Assembly (NCBI RefSeq): GCF_020889785.1
Contig: NZ_JACMYK010000002.1
Location: 62,001-126,000, forward strand
DNA from: Bradyrhizobium acaciae
Lineage (GTDB): Bacteria; Pseudomonadota; Alphaproteobacteria; Rhizobiales; Xanthobacteraceae
Length of the DNA: 64,000 nucleotides
Direction of reading: 5' to 3'
A program made the position numbers and the translations under genes. Shown one piece after another: positions 1 to 8,433 of the stretch (position 1 is its first letter; each line of letters starts with the position of its first letter). The notes beneath the pieces are model-generated. The model did no database searches, was not told the origin of the DNA, and saw only the letters and a program-made list of their open reading frames with translations.

Positions 1-1
1 G

Positions 2-358
2 CAATGCGCGCTGATCCAGAGCGTGGTAGCGGAAGACCGCTCCAATGCCGGCCTGACCGTGATCGTGCTGAAGACCGCCGACCAGAAGAGCCGCCTGATG
101 CGCGTGGTCGCCCCGCTCGGCGTGCTGCTGCCCTCCGGCCTCGGCCTGAAGCTCGACAATCAGGACGTCGGCCGCGCCGGCTTTGTCCGCTGCCTGCCCA
201 ATGGCTGCGTCGCCGAGGTCGTGATGGACGACAAGCTGCTCGGCCAGCTCAAGAACGCCAAGACCGCGACATTCATCATCTTCGAGACCCCTGAAGAGGG
301 CATCGGCTTTCCGCTCAGCCTGAACGGCCTGGCGGAGGGCTATGAGAAATTGCCCTAG
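2..358 (+). CDS. Invasion-associated locus B (IalB) family protein, 3' part
   Basis: About 118 C-terminal residues are visible; the reading frame is open to the left edge, so the start lies outside the window. The pattern CALIQSVVAEDR near the left edge, two cysteines about 60 residues further on (RCLPNGCVAEV) and a C-terminal segment ending in GFPLSLNGLAEGYEKL match the IalB family. These are small exported proteins named for a Bartonella invasion locus; in free-living rhizobia the role is unknown and probably envelope-related. The signal peptide would be upstream of the window. The internal ATG at 23 falls within the conserved domain and is not the start. Confidence 0.85.
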   Translation, partial: QCALIQSVVAEDRSNAGLTVIVLKTADQKSRLMRVVAPLGVLLPSGLGLKLDNQDVGRAGFVRCLPNGCVAEVVMDDKLLGQLKNAKTATFIIFETPEEGIGFPLSLNGLAEGYEKLP

Positions 359-379
359 GCAGACTGCTGCGCGGCAAGC

Positions 380-973
380 TCACCGCCCGCCGCCCGCATA
401 ATAGTCGAACAACGCATTCGCGTCGGCGGACAGCCAGTCTGCTTCTCCCGTCATGTAGCCCTCGACCTGCCCGGTGACGCCGATCAGGAACGAGATCGGC
501 ATGCCGTAGAGCGCGAACGGCGTATCGACCTCGGCGGCATCGACGCGCGAGACCAGACCGCCCGGATCGAAGCCGATCGCGAGGTGGCGGAGCAGGAACT
601 GCCTGACGTAGGGTGGCACCAGTGCGCGGTTGCGATCGGTGCTGACAGCGACGACCTTGAGGTCGCTGCGGCCGCTGGCGGCGAGCCGGTCCAGCATCGG
701 CAGCTCGGTCCGGCACGCCGCGCACCAGGTGGCCCAGAAGTTCACCAGCACCAGTCTGCCCTTGAACGCGGTGAGATCGAGCGCACCGCCGGCAAGCGCC
801 GGGATCGCCACCGGCGGCACCGGGCGGGCGCCTTGTACAAGCGTGAACTGATGCCGGATGGTGCCGAATTGCGGCGGTCCCGACGCTGCGCGTACCGGCA
901 TCGCGAACGCGGCGCCGGTGCCGATCATGCCGGCGACGACGGCACGGCGCGTGGGCACGCGAACAGAGGTCAT
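380..973 (-). CDS. TlpA-like thioredoxin-fold protein (thiol-disulfide redox)
   Basis: 197 residues. A twin-arginine-like signal (TRRAVVAG near residues 8-15, then a hydrophobic run to about residue 29) is followed by a redoxin domain with the active-site motif WCAAC (C84 and C87). It probably acts in the periplasm reducing or shuffling disulfides. The ATG at 973 is chosen because AAGGGAAGAA precedes it at good spacing; a GTG at 1009 in the same frame would overlap the upstream stop by 4 bases but lacks a clear ribosome site. It is the last gene of a doxX-dsrE-tlpA series. TlpA-like is a family call; the precise partner protein cannot be read from the sequence. Confidence 0.85.
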   Translation of the reverse strand: MTSVRVPTRRAVVAGMIGTGAAFAMPVRAASGPPQFGTIRHQFTLVQGARPVPPVAIPALAGGALDLTAFKGRLVLVNFWATWCAACRTELPMLDRLAASGRSDLKVVAVSTDRNRALVPPYVRQFLLRHLAIGFDPGGLVSRVDAAEVDTPFALYGMPISFLIGVTGQVEGYMTGEADWLSADANALFDYYAGGGR

Positions 974-1005
974 GTCGTGTTCTTCCCTTGCACTATCCGC
1001 ATCGC

Positions 1006-1509
1006 TCACGACCGGATGTAGGACCAGCCGGCTTCCTGCAATTCGACGATGTGCCCAGGCCCGTTCGGCACCAGGTCGATATTGTCGAGCAGCACCAGCG
1101 GATGTCCCTCGGCACGCTCCATGCCGAGCTTGGTGGCCTCGCAGACCACGAAACGGATGTCCGGCGTCAGCCCCCGCACCACCCGCAGCAGCTCCTTCAC
1201 CGGCGAGGTATCGACGCGCAGCATGTGGACGCCGGCATTGTAGGCGACGATCTCGATCTCGAACGGCTCGTTGCGCTCCCGATAATATTTCGGGAGGTTG
1301 AGCGCGGTCGAGATCAGCGCCCGCATCGTGGTCGGATCGTCGCTGTTGATCGGCAGCACCACATGATGCACGCGCGGCTCGGGCTTCTTCGGTTCTGGTT
1401 TGGAGACCGCCGCGACCGAGCCGGTGAGCAGCAATGTCGCGGCGAACGGCACCCCGAATGCCAGCACGAGCCCCGCGGCAACCGTCAGGAGGCGGCGGCT
1501 AAGACGCAT
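1006..1509 (-). CDS. DsrE-family protein with signal peptide
   Basis: 167 residues. The N-terminus is basic then hydrophobic (residues 1-34), as in a Sec signal or membrane anchor. The mature part matches DsrE/DsrF-like proteins: a first strand VVLPINSDDPTTMRALI, a conserved cysteine in FVVCEATK, and a C-terminal GHIVELQEAGWSYIRS typical of the exported branch of the family. DsrE folds often carry persulfide sulfur. It starts 10 bases after the DoxX gene stops and its stop touches a possible GTG start of the TlpA-like gene, so the three are very likely co-transcribed. Confidence 0.8.
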   Translation of the reverse strand: MRLSRRLLTVAAGLVLAFGVPFAATLLLTGSVAAVSKPEPKKPEPRVHHVVLPINSDDPTTMRALISTALNLPKYYRERNEPFEIEIVAYNAGVHMLRVDTSPVKELLRVVRGLTPDIRFVVCEATKLGMERAEGHPLVLLDNIDLVPNGPGHIVELQEAGWSYIRS

Positions 1510-1519
1510 CGCGGCCGCC

Positions 1520-1912
1520 TCACGGCGCGCTCGCGAGCAGGGCGAATTGGCTGCGCTTGGCGTAGGCGACGATCGCGCTCAAGGTCAGCAGCACAAGGGC
1601 GGGCACCGGCGAGCCGCCGACCACGAACAGATGCGTGATGGTGGCGCCGACCATGATGCAGCTCAGCAGCACGCCGCCGAAGGCTGCGACCGGGGGCAGC
1701 AGGATCAGGAGCGCGCCGATCAGCTCCAGCGATCCGGTGAAATAGCGGAACCACTGGCCGAGCCCGATATGCTCGAATTCCTCGACCAGCATCGGCACGC
1801 CGTACAGCTTGGCGGCGCCCGCGGCGGCAAAGGCCAGAGCGAGCAGTCCCCTGACGACCCACAAGGTGACGGATTTCCAGCGCGACGGCGCCGCGGCAAC
1901 AGCAACTGACAT
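1520..1912 (-). CDS. DoxX family membrane protein
   Basis: 130 residues with about four predicted membrane helices. The pattern VVRGLLALAFAAAGAAKLYG, then EEFEHIGLGQWFRYFTGSLELIGALLILLPP, is characteristic of the DoxX/DoxD family, which includes subunits of thiosulfate:quinone oxidoreductase and oxidoreductase-associated membrane proteins. The ATG at 1912 follows GGGAG at proper spacing; an upstream in-frame start at 1951 has no such support. It is the first gene of the doxX-dsrE-tlpA operon and is divergent from the HxlR regulator starting at 2028. The exact electron donor or partner is unknown. Confidence 0.85.
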   Translation of the reverse strand: MSVAVAAAPSRWKSVTLWVVRGLLALAFAAAGAAKLYGVPMLVEEFEHIGLGQWFRYFTGSLELIGALLILLPPVAAFGGVLLSCIMVGATITHLFVVGGSPVPALVLLTLSAIVAYAKRSQFALLASAP

Positions 1913-2027
1913 CGATAGCTCCCGAGAGGTTCGAACCGCACCGCGCACCAACCTGCCCGCGGCTTCCGGTACACTAAATTCGGGAGTAAGATGAAAAGAA
2001 CAAGTAGGATGCTTTTTGTGAGGTAGT

Positions 2028-2483
2028 ATGAAAAAACTGACTATTCAGTCTGCCGAGCCTCCGGCGGCGGCGTCTGAGCCGTGCAACGGCGACCTGTCGA
2101 CCCAATTTCATCGCGCACTGTCGGTGCTGGCCGGGAAATGGAAGGGCGACATCCTCTGGCAGCTGGTCGAGCGCAAGCGGCGGTTCGGCGAATTGCGCCA
2201 GTCGATTCCCGGCGTCACCCAGCACATGCTGACCACCCAGCTGCGCGATCTCGAGGCCAACGGCCTGGTGAAGCGCACGGTCTATCCCGAGGTGCCGCCG
2301 CGGGTTGAGTACGAGATGACGCCATCGGCCAAGGCGCTGAAGCCGGTGTTCGACGAGCTGTACCGGTGGGCGCAGGAGCACGGTTTTCCGACCTCGGCGC
2401 AGGGTGCCGCCCAACCCAAGCCCGAACCGTCGGGCGATGGCGATTTACCCGAAAGCCAGCCGCGGAAGGCCGGGCGGCGCTGA
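2028..2483 (+). CDS. HxlR family transcriptional regulator
   Basis: 151 residues. The HxlR winged-helix domain spans about residues 20-120: FHRALSVLAGKWKGDILWQL, RFGELRQSIPGVTQHMLTTQL and a wing with VKRTVYPEVPPRVEYEMT. A cysteine at position 19 (EPCNGD) sits just before the domain, where several redox- and aldehyde-sensing HxlR members have their sensor cysteine; that it senses thiol stress here is inference. The tail after about residue 120 is low-complexity and basic. It lies 115 bases from the divergent doxX-dsrE-tlpA operon and is the obvious candidate to control it. Confidence 0.92.
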   Translation: MKKLTIQSAEPPAAASEPCNGDLSTQFHRALSVLAGKWKGDILWQLVERKRRFGELRQSIPGVTQHMLTTQLRDLEANGLVKRTVYPEVPPRVEYEMTPSAKALKPVFDELYRWAQEHGFPTSAQGAAQPKPEPSGDGDLPESQPRKAGRR

Positions 2484-2760
2484 AGGTGATGACGACAAGG
2501 TGACAACCGCGCGGGGCTGCCGTGATCGACCGCATGGTCGCAGGCACTCCCGGTTTGGCACCCAAACCACTATGTTTGGCGATCGCCGTCCGGGCCTGAA
2601 CCGGGACGGGCGCAGGTTTCCGGGTTGTAAGATGAGTTTACCGCTCGTCTCTGCTTCAATCGACCCGAAATCCCTGCTTCCGGTTCCGCACTGGCAAACA
2701 GTTGCGCTTCAGGCAAGGATGACAAGGAATGCCAAGGAATCGCATTGCGTCGGAGTGACC

Positions 2761-4185
2761 ATGACCAATCCCGCCACGACCTCCCTGCTCGACCGCGCCA
2801 ATCTGGACCGCGATGCCGTCCGCCGCGAGGTGGCCCGCGGACTTGAAGGCGCCGACGACGGTGAACTGTTCCTGGAGTTCGGGCAGACCGAGGCGCTGGT
2901 GTTCGACAATGGCCGGCTGAAGCAGGCGACCTACGACACCTCGCAGGGCTTCGGCCTGCGCGCCGTCAAGGACGACGCCGTCGGCTATGCGCATTCCTCC
3001 GACGTCTCGATCCCGGCACTGATCCGCGCGGCGGATGCGGTCGCCGCGGTGCGCGGCGGCTATGCCGGCAGCTTTGCCGCGGCGCCGGCGCATACCAACG
3101 TCAAGCTCTACGGCGACGAGAACCCGCTGGATGGCCCGGCGTTCGAGGCCAAGGTCAAACTGCTCGGCGAGATCGATGCCTATGTCAGGGACAAGGATCC
3201 GCGGGTGCGGCAGGTCTCCGCCAGCCTCACCGCGACCTGGCAGGTGGTCGAAATCCTGCGGCCCGACGGCGAGAGCTATCGCGACATCCGGCCGCTGGTG
3301 CGCGTCAATATCTCCGTCGTCGCCGGTCAGGGCGACCGGCAGGAGAGCGGCAGCAAGGGCTATGGCGGCCGCGAAGGCTATGCCCGCTTCATCGAGACCA
3401 AGGCTTGGCGCGACGCCGCCGACGGCGCGCTGCGCGAGGCGCTGGTCAATCTCGAATCGGTGCCGGCACCGGCCGGCGAGATGGACGTCGTGCTCGGCGC
3501 CGGCTGGCCCGGCGTGATGCTACATGAAGCCGTCGGCCATGGGCTCGAAGGCGATTTCAACCGCAAGCAGACCTCCGCCTTCGCCGGCCTGATGGGCAAG
3601 CAGGTCGCGGCCAAGGGCGTGACCGTGGTCGACGACGGCACCATGGCGTCGCGCCGCGGTTCGCTCTCGATCGACGACGAGGGCACGCCGACCAACCGCA
3701 CCGTGCTGATCGAGGACGGCATCCTGGTCGGCTACATGCAGGACCGCCAGAATGCCCGCCTGATGGGGATGAAGCCGACCGGCAACGGACGCCGGCAGAG
3801 CTATGCCCATGTGCCGATGCCGCGCATGACCAACACCTACATGCTGTCGGGCGACCGCGACCCGGCCGAGATCATCGCCTCGGTGAAGAACGGCATGTAT
3901 GCCGCCAATTTCGGCGGCGGCCAGGTCGACATCACTTCCGGCAAATACGTGTTCCAGTGCACCGAGGCCTACAAGATCGAGAACGGCAAGCTCGGCGCGC
4001 CGCTGAAGGGGGCCATGCTGATCGGCAATGGACCGACCGATCTCCACAGGATCACCATGATCGGCAACGATCTTGCCCTGGATACGGGAATCGGCACCTG
4101 CGGCAAGAACGGCCAGGGTGTGCCGGTCGGCGTCGGCCAGCCGACGCTCAGGATGGAACGGATTACGGTCGGAGGAACGGGCTAG
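2761..4185 (+). CDS. tldD: TldD metalloprotease
   Basis: 474 residues. TldD/PmbA family zinc protease, which with TldE (PmbA) processes modified peptides such as microcins and degrades unfolded peptides in the cytoplasm. The metal site HEAVGH begins at residue 255, followed by GLEGDFNRK and the family patterns VTVVDDGT and IDDEGTPTNRTVLIEDG. The ATG at 2761 is preceded by GGAG at suitable spacing; the frame is open further upstream to 2404 but that part has no family similarity. The last base of the TAG stop is the first base of the next gene's GTG, so tldD and the signal peptidase gene are translationally coupled. Confidence 0.95.
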   Translation: MTNPATTSLLDRANLDRDAVRREVARGLEGADDGELFLEFGQTEALVFDNGRLKQATYDTSQGFGLRAVKDDAVGYAHSSDVSIPALIRAADAVAAVRGGYAGSFAAAPAHTNVKLYGDENPLDGPAFEAKVKLLGEIDAYVRDKDPRVRQVSASLTATWQVVEILRPDGESYRDIRPLVRVNISVVAGQGDRQESGSKGYGGREGYARFIETKAWRDAADGALREALVNLESVPAPAGEMDVVLGAGWPGVMLHEAVGHGLEGDFNRKQTSAFAGLMGKQVAAKGVTVVDDGTMASRRGSLSIDDEGTPTNRTVLIEDGILVGYMQDRQNARLMGMKPTGNGRRQSYAHVPMPRMTNTYMLSGDRDPAEIIASVKNGMYAANFGGGQVDITSGKYVFQCTEAYKIENGKLGAPLKGAMLIGNGPTDLHRITMIGNDLALDTGIGTCGKNGQGVPVGVGQPTLRMERITVGGTG

Positions 4186-4955
4186 TGAGCAGCGGAAACG
4201 AAGTCGTGGCGGCCAAGCCGACAAGCTGGCGCGGACAGGCCGTGCAACTGGCTGCGATCGTGGCCGTCGTGTTCCTCGCCAAGGGCGCGATCGCCGAGCC
4301 GTTCTACGTGCCGTCAGGCTCGATGGAACCGACGCTGCTGATCGGCGACGCACTGGTCGCCTCGAAATTCCCCTACGGCTACGGCGCGGCGTCGCTGCCG
4401 ATCCAGATCACGCTGCCGGAAACCGGCCGCGTGTTCGGCGAGACGCCGAAGCGCGGCGACGTCGTCGTGTTCCGCTGGCCGGGCGATCGCTCGCAGGCCT
4501 GGGTCAAGCGCGTGGTCGGGCTGCCCGGCGATCGCATCCAGATGCGACAGGGCCAGCTCTTCATCAACGATCATCCGGCAGCGCTGAAGCCCGACGGCAC
4601 CGGCTTTGCCGAAGACGATCGCGGCGGCGGCGAGGACGCCTACCGTTATATCGAGACGCTGCCGAACGGCGTCAGCCACGCGATCTTCAAGATCCGCGAC
4701 AACGGCCGGCTCGACAACACCGCCGAGGTGACGGTGCCGCCGGGCCAGTTGTTCGTGCTCGGCGATAACAGAGACAATTCCGCCGACAGCCGCGTGCCGG
4801 TGCGCGACGGCGGGGTCGGCCTGTTGCCGATCGACAATCTGATCGGCCGCGCCGACGCGGTGGTCGGCTCGTGGGACATGGGCATCCGCAGCCAGCCGGT
4901 CTGGACCTGGCTCTCCGGCTTCCGCCTCGCGCGCTTCTTCACCTCGGTGCAGTAA
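4185..4955 (+). CDS. lepB: Signal peptidase I
   Basis: 256 residues. One N-terminal membrane segment (about residues 19-37) leads into the catalytic domain. The nucleophile is S46 in SGSMEPTLL and the general base is K108 in KRVVGLPGD; the GDNRDNSADSR box lies near the C-terminus. It cleaves Sec and Tat signal peptides at the outer face of the inner membrane. The start is GTG at 4185, with GGAGG at 4171-4175 inside the end of tldD. Another signal peptidase gene in the genome is possible, so the lepB symbol reflects family rather than uniqueness. Confidence 0.93.
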   Translation: MSSGNEVVAAKPTSWRGQAVQLAAIVAVVFLAKGAIAEPFYVPSGSMEPTLLIGDALVASKFPYGYGAASLPIQITLPETGRVFGETPKRGDVVVFRWPGDRSQAWVKRVVGLPGDRIQMRQGQLFINDHPAALKPDGTGFAEDDRGGGEDAYRYIETLPNGVSHAIFKIRDNGRLDNTAEVTVPPGQLFVLGDNRDNSADSRVPVRDGGVGLLPIDNLIGRADAVVGSWDMGIRSQPVWTWLSGFRLARFFTSVQ

Positions 4956-4973
4956 GGCACCCTCGCTCTTTTC

Positions 4974-5064
4974 CGTCATGGCCGGGCTTGACCCGGCCAT
5001 CCACGACTTTCCTGCCTTCTGGTCGCCGAAGACGTGGATGCCCGGGACAAGCCCGGGCATGACG
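4974..5064. repeat. Intergenic palindromic repeat
   Basis: The element begins CGTCATGGCCGGGCTTG and ends with an inverted GCCCGGGCATGACG, so the whole 91 bases can fold into an imperfect hairpin. It lies between lepB and the MmcQ/YjbR gene. Such elements are frequent in Bradyrhizobium-type genomes (recollection, not checked); it may also act as a terminator or RNA-stability element. Confidence 0.75.
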
Positions 5065-5101
5065 ATGGGGATAGAGAAGCCTTCCTTGGGAGAGCGGAGT
5101 C

Positions 5102-5446
5102 GTGACCTTCGACGACATCAGGCACATCGCGCTGCCGTGGCCGGAGGTCGAGGATGGCTCCTCGTACGGCACACCGGCGCTGAAGGTGCGCGAGAAGATG
5201 CTGGTGCGGCTCAAGGAGGACGGCGACAGCCTGGTGATGCCCGGCGTGCCGCCCGATGAGCGCGACATGCTGGTCGAGACCCAGCCCAAGCTGTTCTACT
5301 TCACCGATCACTACCGCGATTATCCGATCGTCCTGATCCGCCACGCCAAGGCCAAGCGCCAGACCGTCGAGCCGTTGCTGCGCCGGCACTGGCGCTCGCT
5401 GGCGTCGAAGAAGGCGGTCAGGGATTACGACGCGATCGGGCAATAG
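5102..5446 (+). CDS. MmcQ/YjbR family DNA-binding-like protein
   Basis: 114 residues. The pattern MTFDDIRHIALPWPEVEDGSSYGTPALKV followed by VPPDERDMLVETQPKLFYFTDHY matches the MmcQ/YjbR family (CyaY-like fold). The family is proposed to bind DNA, but its role is not established. The start is GTG at 5102, supported by GGAG 5 bases upstream. It stands between two palindromic repeats and appears to be a single-gene unit. Confidence 0.85.
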   Translation: MTFDDIRHIALPWPEVEDGSSYGTPALKVREKMLVRLKEDGDSLVMPGVPPDERDMLVETQPKLFYFTDHYRDYPIVLIRHAKAKRQTVEPLLRRHWRSLASKKAVRDYDAIGQ

Positions 5447-5451
5447 TTTCT

Positions 5452-5537
5452 CGTCATTGCGAAGCGCAGCGAAGCAATCCATGTCACGGCATAACGGATC
5501 GATGGATTGCTTCGTCGCTCCGCTCCTCGCAATGACG
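5452..5537. repeat. Intergenic palindromic repeat (second type)
   Basis: An 86-base inverted repeat. The left end CGTCATTGCGAAGCGCAGC is mirrored by CTCCTCGCAATGACG at the right, and the inner parts GCAATCCAT and ATGGATTGC also pair. It would form a long hairpin in RNA from either strand and sits between the MmcQ/YjbR and nucleotidyltransferase genes. Confidence 0.85.
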
Positions 5538-5554
5538 GGGGGAGATATGGAAGC

Positions 5555-6121
5555 ATGACCTCGGAGCAATTCCTCACAGCCGCGCTGCGCAACCCGGTCA
5601 ATCGGGCCATCGTCGACGAGCTGGACCGCCTCGGCCTGCCCGATGCCTGGCTCGTGGCCGGCTGCCTGGTGCAGAGCGTGTGGAACGTGCTGACGAAGCG
5701 GCCGCTCGATCACGGCATCAACGACTACGATGTCTTCTATTTCGATCCGGATACGTCGTGGGAGGCCGAGGACGCCGTGATCCGCGACCTCACGGCGCGG
5801 CTCGGCCACCTCGGCGTCGCGATCGAGGTCCGCAACCAGGCCCGCGTCCATCTCTGGTATCCCGGCAAGCACGGTGTGCCCTACCCTGCGCTGTCGCGTT
5901 CGACCGAGGGCATCGATCGCTTCCTCAGCGGCAACGTGCAGGTCGGCATCCGCCGCAGCGCGGACGGCTACGACGTCTATGCGCCGAACGGCTTTGGCGA
6001 TGTCGCCGGCATGATCGTGCGGCCGAACCGGACCGCGAATTTTTCCGTGGCGAACTATGCGACGAAGGCCACTCGGTGGAAGGCGCTGTGGCCGGAGATC
6101 ACGGTGCTGGCGGCGGAGTGA
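5555..6121 (+). CDS. Nucleotidyltransferase family protein (PF06042-type)
   Basis: 188 residues. LPDAWLVAGCLVQSVWN followed by HGINDYDVFYFD is the family signature of PF06042, a nucleotidyltransferase-fold family of unknown substrate; the DYDVFYFD acidic residues would be the metal ligands. The ATG at 5555 follows a purine-rich GGGGGGAGATATGG; an in-frame start at 5507 lies inside the upstream repeat and is unlikely. No neighbour suggests a pathway. Confidence 0.85.
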   Translation: MTSEQFLTAALRNPVNRAIVDELDRLGLPDAWLVAGCLVQSVWNVLTKRPLDHGINDYDVFYFDPDTSWEAEDAVIRDLTARLGHLGVAIEVRNQARVHLWYPGKHGVPYPALSRSTEGIDRFLSGNVQVGIRRSADGYDVYAPNGFGDVAGMIVRPNRTANFSVANYATKATRWKALWPEITVLAAE

Positions 6122-6124
6122 GCT

Positions 6125-6248
6125 TGTCGTCCCTGCGAAAGCAGGGACCCATAACCACAGCTGCTTGTTGTTGCGCGATGTCTGAATGACGAGTCCCATT
6201 CAATACATCTGCCGCGGAGTATGGGTCCCTGCTTTCGCAGGGACGACA
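6125..6248. repeat. Dispersed inverted repeat, family A
   Basis: Starts TGTCGTCCCTGCGAAAGCAG and ends with the reverse complement, with GGGACCCATA near the left end answered by TATGGGTCCC near the right. It lies between the convergent nucleotidyltransferase and PAN-domain genes. The same ends recur at 29390-29522 and 43811-43932, so this is one family of mobile or amplified elements with no coding capacity. Confidence 0.88.
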
Positions 6249-6263
6249 GATCTATGTGCGGCG

Positions 6264-6818
6264 CTACCGCACCACGCCCGACGTGAACCCCGCCTTGCGG
6301 CGCGGCGGCTTGATCTCTTTCTTCAGGAAGCAATGCGCGTCGCGGCCGGCATAGCCGGGCCGGGCGTAGGTCCAGGCGCGGCATTTGTTGTCGGCGGTGC
6401 AGGCGGCCTGGCAGGCCTCGTCGCCGTCGCTGCCCTTCAGTTCGAAATTCTTGTAGTCGCCGCCGAGGCGGTCGATCGAGGTTTCGATGGCGCCGCTGCG
6501 CGGCTCGACCACGCCCGCGCCGCGCACCCCGGAGACACAGCAGACGTCCTGCACACGCGGCGGCACGCTGTTCTTCAGCCAGCACACCGCGCCGTTGTTG
6601 GCGTCGGTCGGATAGTTGAAGCTCCAGGCCCGGCAGCGGCGGTCGCGCTCGCAGGTCAGCGCGCAATCGGCGGGATCGCCGGTCGTGACCGGCGCGCTCG
6701 AATAGTCACCACCGGGACGGTCGAAATTGGTCTGCGCCAATGCCGGGCGCGCGACGACAACGGCCAACAGTGCCGCGAACATCACCACATACGCCCTAAA
6801 GTGGCGGCCTATCCCCAT
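6264..6818 (-). CDS. Secreted protein with two PAN/Apple domains
   Basis: 184 residues. An N-terminal hydrophobic signal (VVMFAALLAVVVARPALA, about residues 9-28) is followed by two cysteine-rich PAN/Apple units: NFDRPGGDYSS with CALTCERDRRCRAWSF, and SIDRLGGDYKNFEL with CQAACTADNKCRAWTY. PAN domains bind protein or carbohydrate; here the ligand is unknown and the protein is likely periplasmic or secreted. The start at 6818 is chosen because it places the signal peptide at the N-terminus; no strong ribosome site is visible and an ATG at 6866 is an alternative. Confidence 0.8.
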   Translation of the reverse strand: MGIGRHFRAYVVMFAALLAVVVARPALAQTNFDRPGGDYSSAPVTTGDPADCALTCERDRRCRAWSFNYPTDANNGAVCWLKNSVPPRVQDVCCVSGVRGAGVVEPRSGAIETSIDRLGGDYKNFELKGSDGDEACQAACTADNKCRAWTYARPGYAGRDAHCFLKKEIKPPRRKAGFTSGVVR

Positions 6819-6969
6819 GAGATTGCTTTCAAATTCGCGCAGCCCCGCGCATTCCGCGGGCGTCATTTGAACGCCGTGAACCTGTACGGCTGATGAACGG
6901 CGCTGCGGCGGCCGGTGCGAGGGCACCGCCATCCGGGTGCGTGGCGCGCCCGGATTTGGGTAGGCAGGA

Positions 6970-8340
6970 TTAGAAGGCGTACTCCTGATAGGCCGGCTCC
7001 ACCGAGCCCTTCCAGGGGCCGTTGAACTTCTCCAGCATCTCTTCCGCCGGCGAGCGGCCGGTCTCGATGATGCGCTCGAGCGGTTCGAGGAAGCGGCTTT
7101 CGTCGCGTCCGAGATGGTCGATCCGGCCGCGCCGCCGCAATCCGGCATGCGACAGGACCAGGCACTCCTTGGCGATCTCGAACAGATAGCGGTCCTTGAT
7201 CCGCGACTTGAAGCCGAAGCGCGGCACGTCGTCGCGCAGCGCCTGCCGCTCCGGCGCGGTCCAGTGGCGGACGATGTCCCAGGCGGCATCGAGGCTGTCA
7301 TTGTCGTAGAGCAGCCCGACCCAGAACGCCGGCAGCGCCGGCAGTCGGCCCCACGGCACACCGTCGGCGCCGCGCATTTCGAGGTAACGCTTGAGCCGCA
7401 CCTCGGGGAAGATCGTCGAGAGATGGTTGGCCCAGTCCGACAAGGTCGGCCGCTCGCCGGGGAAGGCGGCATTCTTGCCGGCGAAGAAATCGCGGAACGA
7501 GGAGCCCGCGACATCGATATATTCCTCGCCGCGCTTGACGAAATACATGGGCACGTCGAGCGCGTAATCGACATAGCGCTCGTAGCCCATGCCGTCCTCA
7601 AATGCGAACGGGATCATGCCCGAGCGCGCATTGTCGGTGTCGCGCCAGATCTCGGAGCGGAACGACAGGAACCCGTTGGGCTTGCCTTCGGTGAACGGCG
7701 AGTTGGCGAACAAGGCGGTCGCGATCGGCTGCAGCGCAAGCGACACCCGCAGCTTCTTCACCATGTCGGCTTCGGAGGAGAAGTCGAGATTGGTCTGCAC
7801 CGTGCAGGTCCGGAACATCATGTCGAGGCCGTATTTGCCGACCTTCGGCATGTAGTTTCGCATGATCTTGTAGCGCCCCTTCGGCATCACGGGGATCTGC
7901 GCCCGCGACCAGGACGGCGTCATGCCGAGGCCGAGGAAGCCGATCCCGAGCGGGGTTGCGACCTCGCGCACCTGCGCCAGATGCGCCATCAATTCCGACT
8001 GGGTCTGATGCACGGTTTCGACCGGCGCGCCCGACAATTCGAACTGCCCGCCCGGCTCGAGCGAAATCGCGCCGCCGCCGGTGACGTCATAGAGCCCGAT
8101 GATATTGCCACGCTCCATGATCGGCTCCCAGCCGAGCAGGAGCTTCATGCCTTCGAGCAGCGCGCCGATGCCCTTCGCGCCCTCATAGGGCACGGGCTGG
8201 TGGCCCTCGAGCGTGAACGGGGTCTTTTCGTGCTCGGTGCCGATCCGGAATTCGGACTCAGGTTTCACGCCGGCTTCAATCCACGCCACGAGTTCGTCGC
8301 GCGATTGCAGCGGCGTCATGTCGATCTGGTCACGCGCCAT
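6970..8340 (-). CDS. gshA: Glutamate-cysteine ligase (plant/alphaproteobacterial type)
   Basis: 456 residues, the usual length for this GCL class. It catalyses ATP-dependent joining of glutamate and cysteine, the first step of glutathione synthesis, in the cytoplasm. Family patterns include FRIGTEHEKTPF, ISLEPGGQFELSGAP, TCTVQTNLDFSSEADMV, FLSFRSEIWRDTDNARSG and YLEMRGADG. A glutathione S-transferase gene and its regulator lie just beyond, which suits a glutathione theme. The start ATG at 8340 has only a weak ribosome site; an in-frame ATG at 8319 is possible. Confidence 0.95.
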   Translation of the reverse strand: MARDQIDMTPLQSRDELVAWIEAGVKPESEFRIGTEHEKTPFTLEGHQPVPYEGAKGIGALLEGMKLLLGWEPIMERGNIIGLYDVTGGGAISLEPGGQFELSGAPVETVHQTQSELMAHLAQVREVATPLGIGFLGLGMTPSWSRAQIPVMPKGRYKIMRNYMPKVGKYGLDMMFRTCTVQTNLDFSSEADMVKKLRVSLALQPIATALFANSPFTEGKPNGFLSFRSEIWRDTDNARSGMIPFAFEDGMGYERYVDYALDVPMYFVKRGEEYIDVAGSSFRDFFAGKNAAFPGERPTLSDWANHLSTIFPEVRLKRYLEMRGADGVPWGRLPALPAFWVGLLYDNDSLDAAWDIVRHWTAPERQALRDDVPRFGFKSRIKDRYLFEIAKECLVLSHAGLRRRGRIDHLGRDESRFLEPLERIIETGRSPAEEMLEKFNGPWKGSVEPAYQEYAF

Positions 8341-8433
8341 AGAAAATCCAACTCAAGGGCGCTTCGATCGAAGTCGCGCGGTGGCAGGGACATCCGTGGG
8401 CCGCAACGGCCGCGGATGGTGGGATCAGGACTA

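Noticed and set aside
4974..6248. Possible CRISPR array from repeated palindromes
   Set aside because: The repeats differ from one another, are separated by whole genes and lack regular spacers.
6819..7601. Upstream extension of the PAN-domain gene frame
   Set aside because: It lies inside gshA in another frame and would place the signal peptide in the middle of the protein.
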